Translations under genes and position numbers: made by a program
In this document: piece by piece, positions 1 through 8,180 of the stretch
Layout: each line of letters starts with the position of its first letter
Position numbering within the stretch: the first letter of the stretch is position 1
NCBI RefSeq assembly: GCF_017377795.1
Contig: NZ_JAFRDR010000002.1
Coordinates: 248,001-312,000, forward strand
From: Williamsia soli
GTDB lineage: Bacteria > Actinomycetota > Actinomycetes > Mycobacteriales > Mycobacteriaceae
Direction of reading: 5' to 3'
Length of the DNA stretch: 64,000 nucleotides
The notes under the pieces: model-generated
The model's database searches: none
Told to the model about the DNA's origin: nothing
Seen by the model: the letters and a program-made list of their open reading frames with translations, nothing else

Positions 1-1099
1 GCGCCACACGAGCCGCGACTTCGGGCTTGTCCTCGCCGCCGGGTGCCACGACGACCGGGACCCCGTGACGCAGGGCGGTCATCACGCCCCCGTAGCCACC
101 GTTGGTGACCATCACTGCAGTGCGCGGCATGAGCAGGTCATGGTCGATGAACTCAACCGCGATCGCATTGTCCGGCAACGCCCCTAGCCGGGAGACCGGC
201 GCGCCGCCGGTGCTGACGATCACCCGTACGGCAGCCGTGGCCAACGCTTCGAGTGCCGGTATCACCATCTGCGAGAAGTCATGGTTGTCCAGCGTTCCCT
301 GAGTCAGATGGACGACAGGTCTGGCGTCGTTCTCGACATCACGCCACCACGCCGGGGGGACTTGCGATTGACCGTGATGGGCGACGACCGGCCCGGCGAA
401 GATGGTATTCGGGTTGAGATCGCTTCGTGGATACTCGAACTCCGCCGGCCCCAGTTGTAGAAAACGATCGAATGCCACTGATAGATCGAGGATGAAACCG
501 TCCAATGCACCACCTTCCGCGACAACCAGGTCACGTGCCAGCCTCTGGATAGATCGGAAGATGACGTGGCGAGCAGCCAGGTTCGCGACCCGGTTCCGGA
601 TTCGCATGACGGGTCCACGTCCGGGAGACAGGCCACTGTTGAACGGTGGGACATCCACACTCGTTTGAGCCAACGGCATCGTCCCGAGTCCGATTACTGC
701 GGGTCGCCGCGATCGTGGCCGCGCCAGCAGCGGCAACACCCCGGCGAACGTGCCATCAGCCAAGACCGCCGCGAACTCACGCTTACCCAGCAACGACTCC
801 ACCGATATGGCCTGCCCGGTGATGGGTCGGACAAAAGTCTGCTGCACCTGATATCGCGACAACGCAAGTCCCCGATGGCGGTCCAAGTCGGGGGTGAAGG
901 TCTCCGGGTTACGTTCGTCGAAATCCGCGTCGGCACACAATGGCTCGAACTCCAGACCGGCCTTCTCCACCGAGTCGGCGAAGGCCGCACCGGTCAGCAT
1001 GGCCACCTGATGCCCCCGCGAGACCATGTCGCGACCGATTGCCATGATCGGCCCTACATGCCCCCGCAGCGGCGGGCTGCACAACAGATACTGAGCCAT
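1..1099 (-). CDS. MGT-type UDP-glycosyltransferase, 3'-truncated by window edge
   Basis: This reading frame is open from an ATG at 1097-1099 to the window edge, giving the first 366 residues. It resembles the macrolide glycosyltransferase (GT1) family, cytoplasmic enzymes that move a sugar from a nucleotide donor to a hydrophobic acceptor. The N-terminus MAQYLLCSPPLRGHVGP is the usual acceptor-domain start. Near residues 265-280 is a strand with HLTQGT. The donor-binding part TNGGYGGVMTALRHGVP lies near residues 338-354, where the family usually has HGGxGS, so the catalytic-side His is replaced by Asn. The C-terminal tail is missing only because the window ends. It is divergent from a TetR gene, which is its likely regulator. 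The acceptor is unknown. Confidence 0.8.
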   Translation of the reverse strand, partial: MAQYLLCSPPLRGHVGPIMAIGRDMVSRGHQVAMLTGAAFADSVEKAGLEFEPLCADADFDERNPETFTPDLDRHRGLALSRYQVQQTFVRPITGQAISVESLLGKREFAAVLADGTFAGVLPLLARPRSRRPAVIGLGTMPLAQTSVDVPPFNSGLSPGRGPVMRIRNRVANLAARHVIFRSIQRLARDLVVAEGGALDGFILDLSVAFDRFLQLGPAEFEYPRSDLNPNTIFAGPVVAHHGQSQVPPAWWRDVENDARPVVHLTQGTLDNHDFSQMVIPALEALATAAVRVIVSTGGAPVSRLGALPDNAIAVEFIDHDLLMPRTAVMVTNGGYGGVMTALRHGVPVVVAPGGEDKPEVAARVA

Positions 1100-1135
1100 A
1101 CGAGTTCGCGCCTTTCAGCTCGCTGTATTTTTACT

Positions 1136-1146
1136 AGTGTCACACT
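1136..1146. promoter_or_regulatory. Palindromic operator candidate between glycosyltransferase and TetR
   Basis: AGTGT-C-ACACT is a perfect 11-bp palindrome in the 133-bp divergent spacer. Its position is right for a site at which the neighbouring TetR protein could control both genes. The assignment is by position only. Confidence 0.4.
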
Positions 1147-1232
1147 CTAATCGAATGTAGGTTGCGAAGCGCTACCATGGCCTGCGGGAGGACGCGCCGA
1201 CCCGGCCGACGTAGCAGAGGTGGTGATCGACG

Positions 1233-1862
1233 GTGACAACTCGTCGTTACGTATCGCGCAAGCGCGCGATCACTGCCGCACAGACAAGAGCGAACATACT
1301 CGACGCAGCGCAGAAGCTGTTCGTCGAGAACGGTTACTCGCGCACCACCCTGCAAGAAGTGGCCACCGCTGCGGGCGTATCGGTTCAGTCGGTGTACTTG
1401 GCAGGTAGCAAGGCATCGTTGATGATGGCGGTGCTCGAGCGAGGATTTACCGGCGATGAACAATTCACCTCGCTACTCGAGCGTCCAGAGTTCTTGGCGA
1501 TCATGTCCGACACCGACACTGAACGCGCCCTCGATCGCTACGTCGACTTCGTCGTGACCGCGAACAGCCGAATAGCCGATCTCTGGCATGCGGCCACCCT
1601 CGCCGCCGACTCCGAACCCGCGATCGGAGAGCAACTCGAACGCAGCGAGCTACGCCGCCTCGACGACGTTCACACCGGTAGTTACTGGTTTGTCCAGCGT
1701 GGACTGCTCGGCGACAGTCGGGTCGACGAGTTCGCCGACATCCTGAGCTACCTCACGGCTTCGGACACCTACCGATACTTCACCGTTGAGCGAGGATGGA
1801 CACAATCTCGATTCACGGCGTGGTTGCGACGTTCCATCGCCCAACACCTCGCCAGTGAGTGA
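1233..1862 (+). CDS. TetR/AcrR family transcriptional regulator
   Basis: This is a 209-residue regulator with a GTG start. The N-terminal helix-turn-helix spans about residues 14-60 (TRANILDAAQKLFVENGY, then LQEVATAAGVS). In most TetR proteins the segment after the recognition helix reads YxHF or YxYF; here it is VYLAGSKASLMM, a common variant. The C-terminal part, which would bind a ligand, has no family I recognise. The gene diverges from the glycosyltransferase and a short palindrome lies between them, so local repression is likely. The ligand is unknown. Confidence 0.85.
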   Translation: MTTRRYVSRKRAITAAQTRANILDAAQKLFVENGYSRTTLQEVATAAGVSVQSVYLAGSKASLMMAVLERGFTGDEQFTSLLERPEFLAIMSDTDTERALDRYVDFVVTANSRIADLWHAATLAADSEPAIGEQLERSELRRLDDVHTGSYWFVQRGLLGDSRVDEFADILSYLTASDTYRYFTVERGWTQSRFTAWLRRSIAQHLASE

Positions 1863-1928
1863 CGCTAGGCATGGCAAAGGCGTTGCTACACAAGTGTTAC
1901 GAGTATCAACCCACGTTCAACGCTGCGC

Positions 1929-2339
1929 TCACGCTGGTAACAGTCCTAGCTGACCCAGAAAGTCCAACTGATCGAAGTAGAGGTGCTCATAGAGCAGGTC
2001 GTCCCCGCGCACCTGATACGACGCGCTCCACCGGAACGAGATCGACTTGCCCGTGGGCGGCACATCTCCGTTCGGACTCTGGAGCACGCCATCGTGCGTT
2101 CCCGCGAACACGCCTTCGACCGCGGCCCGATCACCGTCCACCACCCAGGCGTTCACGGTCAGCGCACCGCCTGAGAACGCTGCTTGGAACACCCCGAGGA
2201 ATCCCAAGACGCCTTCGCGTCCGCTGAATGTTCCGGCTGGGGCGATCATCTCGGCGTCCGCCGACCAGGGGTCGGACTCGGTATCGCGGCTGTTGAACGC
2301 GCTGATGTGTTGTTCGATGACGCTACGTGTGTTGCTCAT
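1929..2339 (-). CDS. SnoaL-like / NTF2-fold protein
   Basis: The 136-residue product begins MSNTRSVIEQHISAFNSRD and has the alternating pattern of the NTF2-like SnoaL fold: an N-terminal helix, a DPWSADAEMIAPAG segment, then beta strands ending YEHLYFDQLDFLGQLG. Such proteins are small cyclases, isomerases or accessory ligand binders; nothing here fixes the substrate. The ATG at 2337-2339 is preferred over the longer frame upstream, whose residues look non-coding. It is convergent with the TetR gene. An imperfect dyad GTTT-GACT-AAAC lies upstream near 2430. Confidence 0.75.
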   Translation of the reverse strand: MSNTRSVIEQHISAFNSRDTESDPWSADAEMIAPAGTFSGREGVLGFLGVFQAAFSGGALTVNAWVVDGDRAAVEGVFAGTHDGVLQSPNGDVPPTGKSISFRWSASYQVRGDDLLYEHLYFDQLDFLGQLGLLPA

Positions 2340-2552
2340 GAAGTGTGGACCCAATCGAATGTCGAGGAGAGCTTTTTCCAAGTTCTGCAACCGTAAACCA
2401 CGAGAGGCCGTCACGTAAGATTTCAGTATAGTTTGACTAAACCAAATTTGCGGCCGGCGTTTCTGCGTGGTCGATGAGAGAGTGCTTGAGGGCGTCCAAA
2501 GCATGGCATGTGCCGTCGCCGGGGCGTGCCGCGACCGACGTACGTGACCGCG

Positions 2553-2795
2553 TCACCAAACGTTGCGTCGAATCAGATCAGGCGCACGGTGTACAGCCGG
2601 GCGAATTGGGTGGAGACGCCGGGTGCGTAACCACCGAGTGAGGCCCCGAATACGCCACGCGTTCAAGTTCTGCCGCGAAATGCCGATGCGGCGGGCCAAC
2701 TCAGACTCACTCACGCCGTACGCAGCTTTGTGTCCATTAGTGAGAGCGACGAGATACTTTGTACCGAAACAGTATCGGCGCGGCAGGACCGGAAG
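2553..2795 (-). pseudogene. Remnant of a small helix-turn-helix protein
   Basis: One minus frame reads about 20 residues that look like a real DNA-binding module (SESELARRIGISRQNLNAWR), preceded by KYLVALTNGHKAAYGV. No acceptable start codon precedes this homologous part, and the sequence after it is arginine-rich and shadow-like. I read it as a decayed gene, fused by rearrangement to the end of the PIN gene at about 2795. It is not recognised as a specific family. Confidence 0.4.
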
Positions 2796-3129
2796 CAATC
2801 GCCTCTGCACCACCGATGACCGCTGCGGCCACAAGGTGCTCATCATCTGGATCCGGGAGGTTAAATGAACCGTCGAGCACCTCCCAGCCAACGACACAGG
2901 CATCGTCGAACGCAGCTGCCATCTGCTCTACGAGGTGCGCTGCTCGTGCAGCGGCGTCTTCCGGATCGGCGCCGCGATCAATGAGTTTGCGCGCCTCGTG
3001 GAACTCGAGTTCTTCAAGGATGGCGTCCGACCAAAGGGGGCGATATAGGTTCTCGGCTGCGAGTGAGTGCAGGACGTCTCGTTGCAGGCTCGGCCACAGC
3101 ACGCAGGTGTCGAGAACGGCTACGAACAT
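2737..3129 (-). CDS. PIN-domain ribonuclease toxin, C-terminally altered
   Basis: This is a predicted Mg-dependent ribonuclease of a type II toxin-antitoxin pair. Acidic PIN positions are visible: D7 in LDTCVL, E39/E40 in ILEELEF, and D93/D95/D96 in LPDPDDEH. Homology looks good to about residue 111 (GGAEAIA). The following tail SGPAAPILFRYKVSRRSH does not look like the usual TDN-containing strand and the protein stops at 130, shorter than related VapC-like proteins of about 190. It probably lost its end through the same rearrangement that left an HTH fragment next to it. It starts 12 bp after the antitoxin gene. The toxin may be inactive. Confidence 0.7.
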   Translation of the reverse strand: MFVAVLDTCVLWPSLQRDVLHSLAAENLYRPLWSDAILEELEFHEARKLIDRGADPEDAAARAAHLVEQMAAAFDDACVVGWEVLDGSFNLPDPDDEHLVAAAVIGGAEAIASGPAAPILFRYKVSRRSH

Positions 3130-3141
3130 GGGTCGATTGTG

Positions 3142-3846
3142 TCAGCCAGTTTTTTTCGCTGCCTTACGACGTGCTGCGACTGCTTTACGGGCCTCGCGCA
3201 GCTGCCGTCGGATCACCTCTGGGCCATCCTCGACATCGATAGGCACCGACGTCGCGGCGATGGCGTCGTATTGCCGTGTCCGACGGGCATCCCGGTAGGC
3301 AAGCACGTCGTCAAGCAGCAGCCGATGCCGATTGCCGACCCGCTCGGCAGCGATCTGTTCGTCGTTGATCAACCGGACGATCGTAGGCCGACTCACGCCC
3401 AGCAGGTCGGCGGCCTGCTGCGTCGTGAGGGTCATGCTCTGCGGCGCCACGGTGACAGCTCGGCCTTGAGACATTGCCTCAACTACCCGCTTGAGGACCT
3501 GGTGAAGGTTCTCCGGCAGCTCGATTCGATCGTGCTCGTCGACCCCGACCAGGGCGTATGAAGGTTGGGCAGTAGTCCCCGCTGACCGTTCATGGGCTTG
3601 CAGGAAGCCCCGCGCAACTACGATCCCATCCTTTATGGCGTAGCACTCGACCAGGTACTCGCCGCGGAATGCGGTGCTTTCGTGCCCCAATCCTCCAGCG
3701 TCCCGCCAGAGGGCGGCGGATCCACACGAACGTCTGGCCGACGGAGAGTGCCTGAACATTTGTTCATCTTCCGGATCGTGTTGCCTGCCCGCCCTGACCG
3801 CTTGACCAGGGGTCTCCTTGATGTCATCCCAAGTGCGCAGGGCCAC
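3142..3846 (-). CDS. Excisionase-type HTH antitoxin (start uncertain)
   Basis: The last 130 residues form a recognisable antitoxin. A linker VDEHDRIELPENLHQVL is followed by TLTTQQAADLLGVSRPTIVRLI, a MerR/excisionase-type helix-turn-helix, and a Lys/Arg-rich tail. Such proteins pair with the PIN toxin gene that follows 12 bp downstream. The open frame reaches an ATG at 3846, but its first 90 residues look only partly coding and no ATG or GTG sits at the expected place around 3560. Either the start is the distal one or the 5' end has been rearranged. The HTH would be expected to autoregulate the pair. Confidence 0.65.
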   Translation of the reverse strand: MALRTWDDIKETPGQAVRAGRQHDPEDEQMFRHSPSARRSCGSAALWRDAGGLGHESTAFRGEYLVECYAIKDGIVVARGFLQAHERSAGTTAQPSYALVGVDEHDRIELPENLHQVLKRVVEAMSQGRAVTVAPQSMTLTTQQAADLLGVSRPTIVRLINDEQIAAERVGNRHRLLLDDVLAYRDARRTRQYDAIAATSVPIDVEDGPEVIRRQLREARKAVAARRKAAKKTG

Positions 3847-3848
3847 GA

Positions 3849-4703
3849 GTGGCGGCTGTGGGTGAACTCGTCAACAGGGTCGCACGTGCGTGCCGGAACG
3901 ATGCCTCTTACCCCGACTCGAAGTGCTACGAGACGGTCTCCTTGCGATCGCCGAAAATCGTTCGAATCAGTTCGGAGCCGAGCTGCTTGCGAGCCAAGCT
4001 GCTTGGGAGCCAAGAGAACATCGTCAATGAAGCCCCAGAAGTCGAGTCCTTGGCGCTTGGCCCCGCAGATGTGGTTTTGGCGGGTCGATATCAGCGCGTC
4101 GATGGGGCCGGCGTGGGGTTTGTGCCAGCGGACCTGCGCGACTTTGCGCCGTGGTGGGAGGCTGCGCTACGTGATTGGCACACGATTGCGCCGGAAAAGT
4201 TCCCGGATTTTGCGGGCTGGGACGAAGAGGACGAAGAGTACGAGTGGCTTAGTCACGCTGAGCAGGAGGCGGCTAATGCGATTGCGGCTGAGCGTGAGCG
4301 GTTTGCGGCACAGCGAGCCGAGCACGACGCGCAGATGCTTAGCCTGGAGGCCGCCGCGGCGGCCTCTAATGGACGCCTAACGGTGCTTCCGACGGGTACC
4401 GGAACCGAGCTTCAGGACGCGGCGCGCGACGTCCTCCGCGACATCGGATACAAGCGTGGAAGACATGGATGCTTCAGAGAAGTTCGCCGACCGGGAGCTA
4501 CGGGAGGACTATCGAATCACCGAACCTGCCGTTTGGAGGACTGGCTGGTCATTGGAGACGCCACCGGCGTGGCCAATGAGGCCAAAGGGGCCAAGGCGTC
4601 CAAAATGACCGCGCTGGCCGACCTCGCGACCATCAACGGCGTACAGGGTGACCCCGTCTGCGCTATCGACATCGCCCACGTTTTTGATGACCTCGACGCT
4701 TGA
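3849..4703 (+). pseudogene. Hypothetical protein gene with two compensating frameshifts
   Basis: The open frame is 284 codons long but only parts of it look real. Residues from about 65 onward (DVVLAGRYQRVDGAGVG, then PEKFPDFAGWDEEDEEYEW) are convincing protein. At 4455 the sensible reading moves by +1: the other frame gives VEDMDASEKFADRE up to about 4535, after which the original frame resumes with DWLVIGDATG. So one gained base and a later compensating change have scrambled about 27 codons. The C-terminus after KASKM is also atypical. The family is a conserved actinobacterial hypothetical I cannot name. It belongs with the PIN/HTH remnants to its left. Confidence 0.55.
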
Positions 4704-4712
4704 TGGTGTCGA

Positions 4713-4739
4713 CCTCACGTTTCAGAGTTCCGATCCGTC
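4713..4739 (+). promoter_or_regulatory. ECF41-type promoter of the sigma factor gene
   Basis: CCTCACG at 4713-4719, a 16-bp spacer, then CGTC at 4736-4739. The ECF41 consensus is TGTCACA-16-CGTC as I recall it, and the TCAC core, spacing and CGTC all agree. The same arrangement occurs at 5770 and, on the minus strand, at 8154-8180. It predicts autoregulation with a leader of about 65 nt. Confidence 0.7.
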
Positions 4740-4811
4740 ATATTTGATGAGAGTGTCGTGGGTTGTGGTGGTCCGCAGGGCCGCGAAGCGTTCCTCTTAG
4801 AAAGGCGAAAG

Positions 4812-5768
4812 ATGTCGCACGAGGAGCCGGCAATGGTCCCATCCGGGGGTGACGCGGACGTGGTTGGCGAACGCCGTCGCCTCGTTTCCCTGGCCTACCG
4901 GATGACGGGAACTCTGGCAGATGCGGAAGACGTCGTTCAGGAGACTTACATTCGGTGGTACCGGCTGACAGAACAGGAACGCGGCGAGATCCGCAGTCCT
5001 GCAGCCTGGCTGACCCGAGCCGCCAGCCGAATCGCACTCGACGTGCTCAGTTCAGCCAGAGCTCGTCGCGAGAAGCAGATCGGACAATGGCTGCCGGAAC
5101 CGATCCCATCCGACCTCTTCCTCGGCACGGGAACAGCCTCAGACGCCGCTGTTGGTGTGGTGGAAGATCCGCTGGACCGAGTGACCCTCGACGACGCGGT
5201 GAGTACTGCGCTCCTGATGGTGCTAGAGTCCATGACTCCGCCAGAGCGCGTCGCGTTCGTGCTGCATGACGTATTCGGCACTCCGTTCGATGAGATCGCA
5301 GACCTGGTTGGACGTTCGCCCGAAGCTACCCGTCAGTTGGCTTCCTCTGCGCGGCGACACGTGCGTGAGCGGCGTACTACAATAGTCGCCTCGAAGACAC
5401 ATGACGATGTGGTTCGCGCGTTCCTGGCCTCGAGTCAGGGAGGGGACATGCGACTTCTCATGAGAACTCTCGCGCCTGAGGTCGAGTTGCGCGCGGATGG
5501 CGGCGGAGTGGTGAGCGTCGCCCCCAACGTCGTCACGGGATCCGATCGCGTTGCGCGTTTCCTCATGGGTGTCATGCAGAAACGGCCGGAGCTCGTGTTC
5601 GAGGAGCGGCGCACCGCGGACGGCTTGGGATACGCCTTGACTCTGGGCGGACGACTTTTCGGCATTGCCAGCTTCCACGTTGAGGGGGAGCAGATCACCG
5701 ACGTTTGGCTTGTGCTGGACCCTCGCAAGCTCGGCGAGTGGGTGACCCCCGATCAGATCACCGAGTGA
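4812..5768 (+). CDS. ECF41-family RNA polymerase sigma factor with C-terminal SnoaL-like domain
   Basis: The 318-residue product starts at the ATG of MSHEEPAM, behind AGAAAGGCGAAAG. Sigma region 2 (about residues 20-85, YRMTGTLADAEDVVQETY) and region 4 (about 125-185, TPPERVAFVLHDVFG ... EIADLVGRSPEATRQ) are clear. A fused C-terminal domain of about 115 residues follows. ECF41 hallmarks are present: WLPEP in the region 2-4 linker, DGGG in the C-terminal domain, and DPRKL near the end where the family has NPDKL. In ECF41 the C-terminal domain regulates sigma activity in place of an anti-sigma factor. Known family targets are neighbouring oxidoreductases or epimerases, which fits the genes downstream. 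Confidence 0.93.
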   Translation: MSHEEPAMVPSGGDADVVGERRRLVSLAYRMTGTLADAEDVVQETYIRWYRLTEQERGEIRSPAAWLTRAASRIALDVLSSARARREKQIGQWLPEPIPSDLFLGTGTASDAAVGVVEDPLDRVTLDDAVSTALLMVLESMTPPERVAFVLHDVFGTPFDEIADLVGRSPEATRQLASSARRHVRERRTTIVASKTHDDVVRAFLASSQGGDMRLLMRTLAPEVELRADGGGVVSVAPNVVTGSDRVARFLMGVMQKRPELVFEERRTADGLGYALTLGGRLFGIASFHVEGEQITDVWLVLDPRKLGEWVTPDQITE

Positions 5769-5769
5769 G

Positions 5770-5796
5770 CCTCACGTTCACCGGGCCTGTGCCGTC
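5770..5796 (+). promoter_or_regulatory. ECF41-type promoter of NAD(P)-binding oxidoreductase
   Basis: CCTCACG at 5770-5776, 16-bp spacer, CGTC at 5793-5796. It begins 2 bp after the sigma gene stop codon and about 70 bp before the next start. The -35 element is identical to that of the sigma gene promoter. Confidence 0.7.
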
Positions 5797-5865
5797 AAGT
5801 ACATGCGGGCATCGAGCCGCTCGCGCTGCGGGAGGTTCCTGCTGCGATGAGAAAGGAAGTTGACG

Positions 5866-6618
5866 ATGAAGATTGCAGTCGCGGGTGGAACCGGCACCGT
5901 GGGACGGTACGTTGTGCAGGCGGCGCGTCGTTGCAGTCACGAGGTGGTTCTCTTGACACGCAGCAACGGCGTAGATGTTCTTCAGGGCAATGGCATCGAC
6001 AATGCCATCGCAGGGGCGGATGCGGTCGTCGATGTGCTCAACGCGACCACCCTGTCGACCAAAAAGGCGATCGAGTTCTTCGAGTCGGCGTCGCGGCAGT
6101 TGCTGAGCGCGGAGAAACGTGCGGGAACGCCGCACCATGTGGCGTTGTCGATCGTGGGGATCGACAATATCGACACGTCGTACTACGCCGGAAAGCTCGC
6201 TCAGGAACGTCTTGTTGCCGCATCCGATGTGCCTCACACCATCGCTCGTACCGGCCAGTTCCACGAGTTCGCTGAGCAGATCGTCGCGCAGACCACCATG
6301 GGCGCGCTGACCCTGATTCCGAAGACTCTTACCCGGCCCGTTGCCGCCGAGGAGGTCGGCGAACACCTCATTGCTGTCGCCGAGAACGAACCCACTGGTC
6401 GGGCAATTGATCTGCTCGGTCCTCGGGACGAGTCCTTGGCCGACATGGTTCGCCGGATGTACGCGCACGACGGAACGCGACGCCGTGTGCTGGAGTTGCG
6501 TTTCCCTGGCGCTTACGGACGAGGTCTGGCTTCCGGCGAGCTCCGCGGCGGCACCTCGAAGACGACTGCGCGCACGACGTTTGACGAGTGGCTGCGCACA
6601 GGGCATCACGCCAAGTAG
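5866..6618 (+). CDS. NAD(P)-binding atypical SDR oxidoreductase
   Basis: This is a 250-residue cytoplasmic Rossmann protein. MKIAVAGGTGTVGRYVV carries the GxxGxxG nucleotide loop at the very N-terminus. LSIVGI and the YYAGK segment resemble the atypical SDR (NmrA/NAD(P)H-binding) group, which includes quinone reductases and sensors. The ATG at 5866 is chosen because GGAAG lies 6 nt upstream; a TTG at 5860 would have no room for a ribosome site. It has its own ECF41-type promoter, and a paralogue at 7368-8105 carries another, so both are probably in one stress regulon. The substrate is unknown. Confidence 0.85.
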   Translation: MKIAVAGGTGTVGRYVVQAARRCSHEVVLLTRSNGVDVLQGNGIDNAIAGADAVVDVLNATTLSTKKAIEFFESASRQLLSAEKRAGTPHHVALSIVGIDNIDTSYYAGKLAQERLVAASDVPHTIARTGQFHEFAEQIVAQTTMGALTLIPKTLTRPVAAEEVGEHLIAVAENEPTGRAIDLLGPRDESLADMVRRMYAHDGTRRRVLELRFPGAYGRGLASGELRGGTSKTTARTTFDEWLRTGHHAK

Positions 6619-6635
6619 TCCGCCGGGCTCGTCTT

Positions 6636-6662
6636 CCTCGTGCCAACGGCGCCGAGCACGTA
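6636..6662 (+). promoter_or_regulatory. Weak ECF41-like promoter match
   Basis: CCTCGTG, 16 bp, CGTA: the same geometry as the three strong sites but with two or three mismatches. It lies 67 bp before the start of the membrane protein gene. Listed because of its position; it could be chance. Confidence 0.25.
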
Positions 6663-6728
6663 CAGACGTGCGTCACCACCTTTTTCCCACATGGTCTACC
6701 GACGCGCGGCGTCGAGAACGGATTTTTC

Positions 6729-7193
6729 ATGAGTAACCGCGCCCACCTTCCCGGTGATAGTGCGAGCGACGACCGACGCGTTGGTGGATTCCAGTTAGCT
6801 GCTCTCATCGGCTCCATCGTCATCGCTGCCGTCGTCGGCACATGGGCATACTTCTTCCCGGAGCAGTTTTACGATCACTTCCCGGCAGTCCTGGGGGAGT
6901 GGATCTCGCAAGACGGGCCGTACAACGAGCACCTGATCCGCGACCACGGCGCCCAGTACCTCGCACTCGGGCTGGCAAGCGTCTTCGGCCTGTTCTGGCA
7001 CTCCCAGATCGGCTACCGGCTCCTCGGTATCGCATGGACCACGTTCGGGGTGCTCCACTTCCTCTATCACGTGACGCATCTCAGCCACATGTCCGTATCG
7101 GACCAGATCAGCCAGGTCATCGTTCTCGGCTTCGCCGTCCTACTTGGCGTTGGCCTCTTCATCCCGCCGCGGCGCAGTCCTCGCCCTGCGTGA
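6729..7193 (+). CDS. Small integral membrane protein
   Basis: The 154-residue product has four hydrophobic segments: about residues 22-40 (LAALIGSIVIAAVVGTW), 80-95 (YLALGLASVFGLFW), 99-118 and 130-147 (QVIVLGFAVLLGVGLF). Between the first two is a periplasmic-type loop FPEQFYDHFPAVLGEW. I do not recognise the family; the four-helix layout with His-rich HFLYHVTHLSHMS in the third helix recalls small DUF4345/DoxX-like proteins. The N-terminal region upstream of the ATG at 6729 reads as non-coding. It sits between two oxidoreductases of the presumed ECF41 regulon and ends at a strong two-way terminator. Confidence 0.65.
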   Translation: MSNRAHLPGDSASDDRRVGGFQLAALIGSIVIAAVVGTWAYFFPEQFYDHFPAVLGEWISQDGPYNEHLIRDHGAQYLALGLASVFGLFWHSQIGYRLLGIAWTTFGVLHFLYHVTHLSHMSVSDQISQVIVLGFAVLLGVGLFIPPRRSPRPA

Positions 7194-7281
7194 TGGATAC
7201 ACCTGGCGCATCGGGCGGCGCTCGGCACCCATAGCGGCAGCTGACCTGACGGCCACGTTCTCGAGGAGCGGCAGATGCCGA

Positions 7282-7330
7282 AAAGAGCCTCACCTCCCAC
7301 GCTCATAGATCGTGGGAGGTGAGGCTCTTT
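7282..7330. terminator. Bidirectional intrinsic terminator
   Basis: A perfect 20-bp inverted repeat (7282-7301 with 7311-7330) encloses a 9-nt loop. The stem ends in AAAGAG/CTCTTT, so each strand has a short A or T run. It lies exactly between two convergent genes. Confidence 0.85.
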
Positions 7331-7367
7331 GACTCGAGATCAAGTCGGGCCTGGCGGGCGGAATGGG

Positions 7368-8105
7368 TTAGCTCGCAGGGGGGATGTCGCGGATCGGGTA
7401 CAAAGTTTTTCCCACGCGGTACTCGCCGCGAGGCACCAGCGCGTCTTCAGCGCCACGGCTTTCTACCGTGACGACGTCTCTGGGGTCGCCGGTGGCTGCG
7501 AGCGTGCCGCGGAGCAGGTCGTCCATATGGAACCGCTCGGGCCCGGCGATCTCGACTTCGCCGAGGGGGCCGCCGGACAGCGTGACCTCGACCAACAAAG
7601 CAGTGAGTTCATCGAGCTCTACCGGCTGGATCAGATCCCGCGGAGCGAGAACCTTGCCGTCCACCGTGTGCTGGTCGGCCAGCACGGGAACGTAACCCTG
7701 GAATTGCGTCGAGCGAACAATGGTGTAGGGAATCGAACCCGCCTTGAGCGCCCGCTCTTGCGCCACCTTTCCCAGGTAGTAGCCGATGTCCGACCCGACT
7801 TCGTCGCCGACGCCCACTATGGACAGGAGGATGTGGTGCCCCGCACCTGCCTCCTCACCGGCGGCCGTCAGCGCGCGGGTCGTACCGTCGAAGAAGCTGA
7901 CCGCGCCTTCTTCGTCGAAACGATTGGTGTTGAGGACATTGATGATGGTGTCCACGCCCTCCAGAACCTCAGCCACTCTCGTGCCCTCGATGTAGTCGAC
8001 CCCGTCATCCAGGCCGCCGGACACGACCTCCACGCCGCGCGACTCGAGAAGATCTGCAACCTTTGATCCGACTCGACCTCGGCCACCGGCAATGAGAACC
8101 TTCAC
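7368..8105 (-). CDS. NAD(P)-binding atypical SDR oxidoreductase, paralogue of 5866-6618
   Basis: The 245-residue product is a second Rossmann-type reductase with VKVLIAGGRGRVGSKV at its start, LLSIVGVGDEVGSDIGYYLGK in the middle, and VPYTIV-like IPYTIVRSTQF. These segments match the paralogue at 5866 one for one. The GTG start at 8105 is chosen because AAGGAG lies 9 nt upstream and the glycine loop follows directly; the longer frame upstream reads as non-coding. It carries an ECF41-type promoter about 50 bp upstream. Its neighbours are convergent and separated by a strong terminator, so it is an independent member of the sigma factor's regulon. Confidence 0.85.
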   Translation of the reverse strand: MKVLIAGGRGRVGSKVADLLESRGVEVVSGGLDDGVDYIEGTRVAEVLEGVDTIINVLNTNRFDEEGAVSFFDGTTRALTAAGEEAGAGHHILLSIVGVGDEVGSDIGYYLGKVAQERALKAGSIPYTIVRSTQFQGYVPVLADQHTVDGKVLAPRDLIQPVELDELTALLVEVTLSGGPLGEVEIAGPERFHMDDLLRGTLAATGDPRDVVTVESRGAEDALVPRGEYRVGKTLYPIRDIPPAS

Positions 8106-8153
8106 TTCGCTAGCTCCTTCACGTGGGGTGGCGTTTCCACCCTCTACATGAGT

Positions 8154-8180
8154 GACGACGCGAACGCTCCCGATGTGAGG
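8154..8180 (-). promoter_or_regulatory. ECF41-type promoter of second oxidoreductase
   Basis: Read on the minus strand: CCTCACA at 8180-8174, 16-bp spacer, CGTC at 8157-8154. The -35 here has the last A of the published TGTCACA. It predicts a leader of about 40 nt before the GTG at 8105. Confidence 0.7.
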
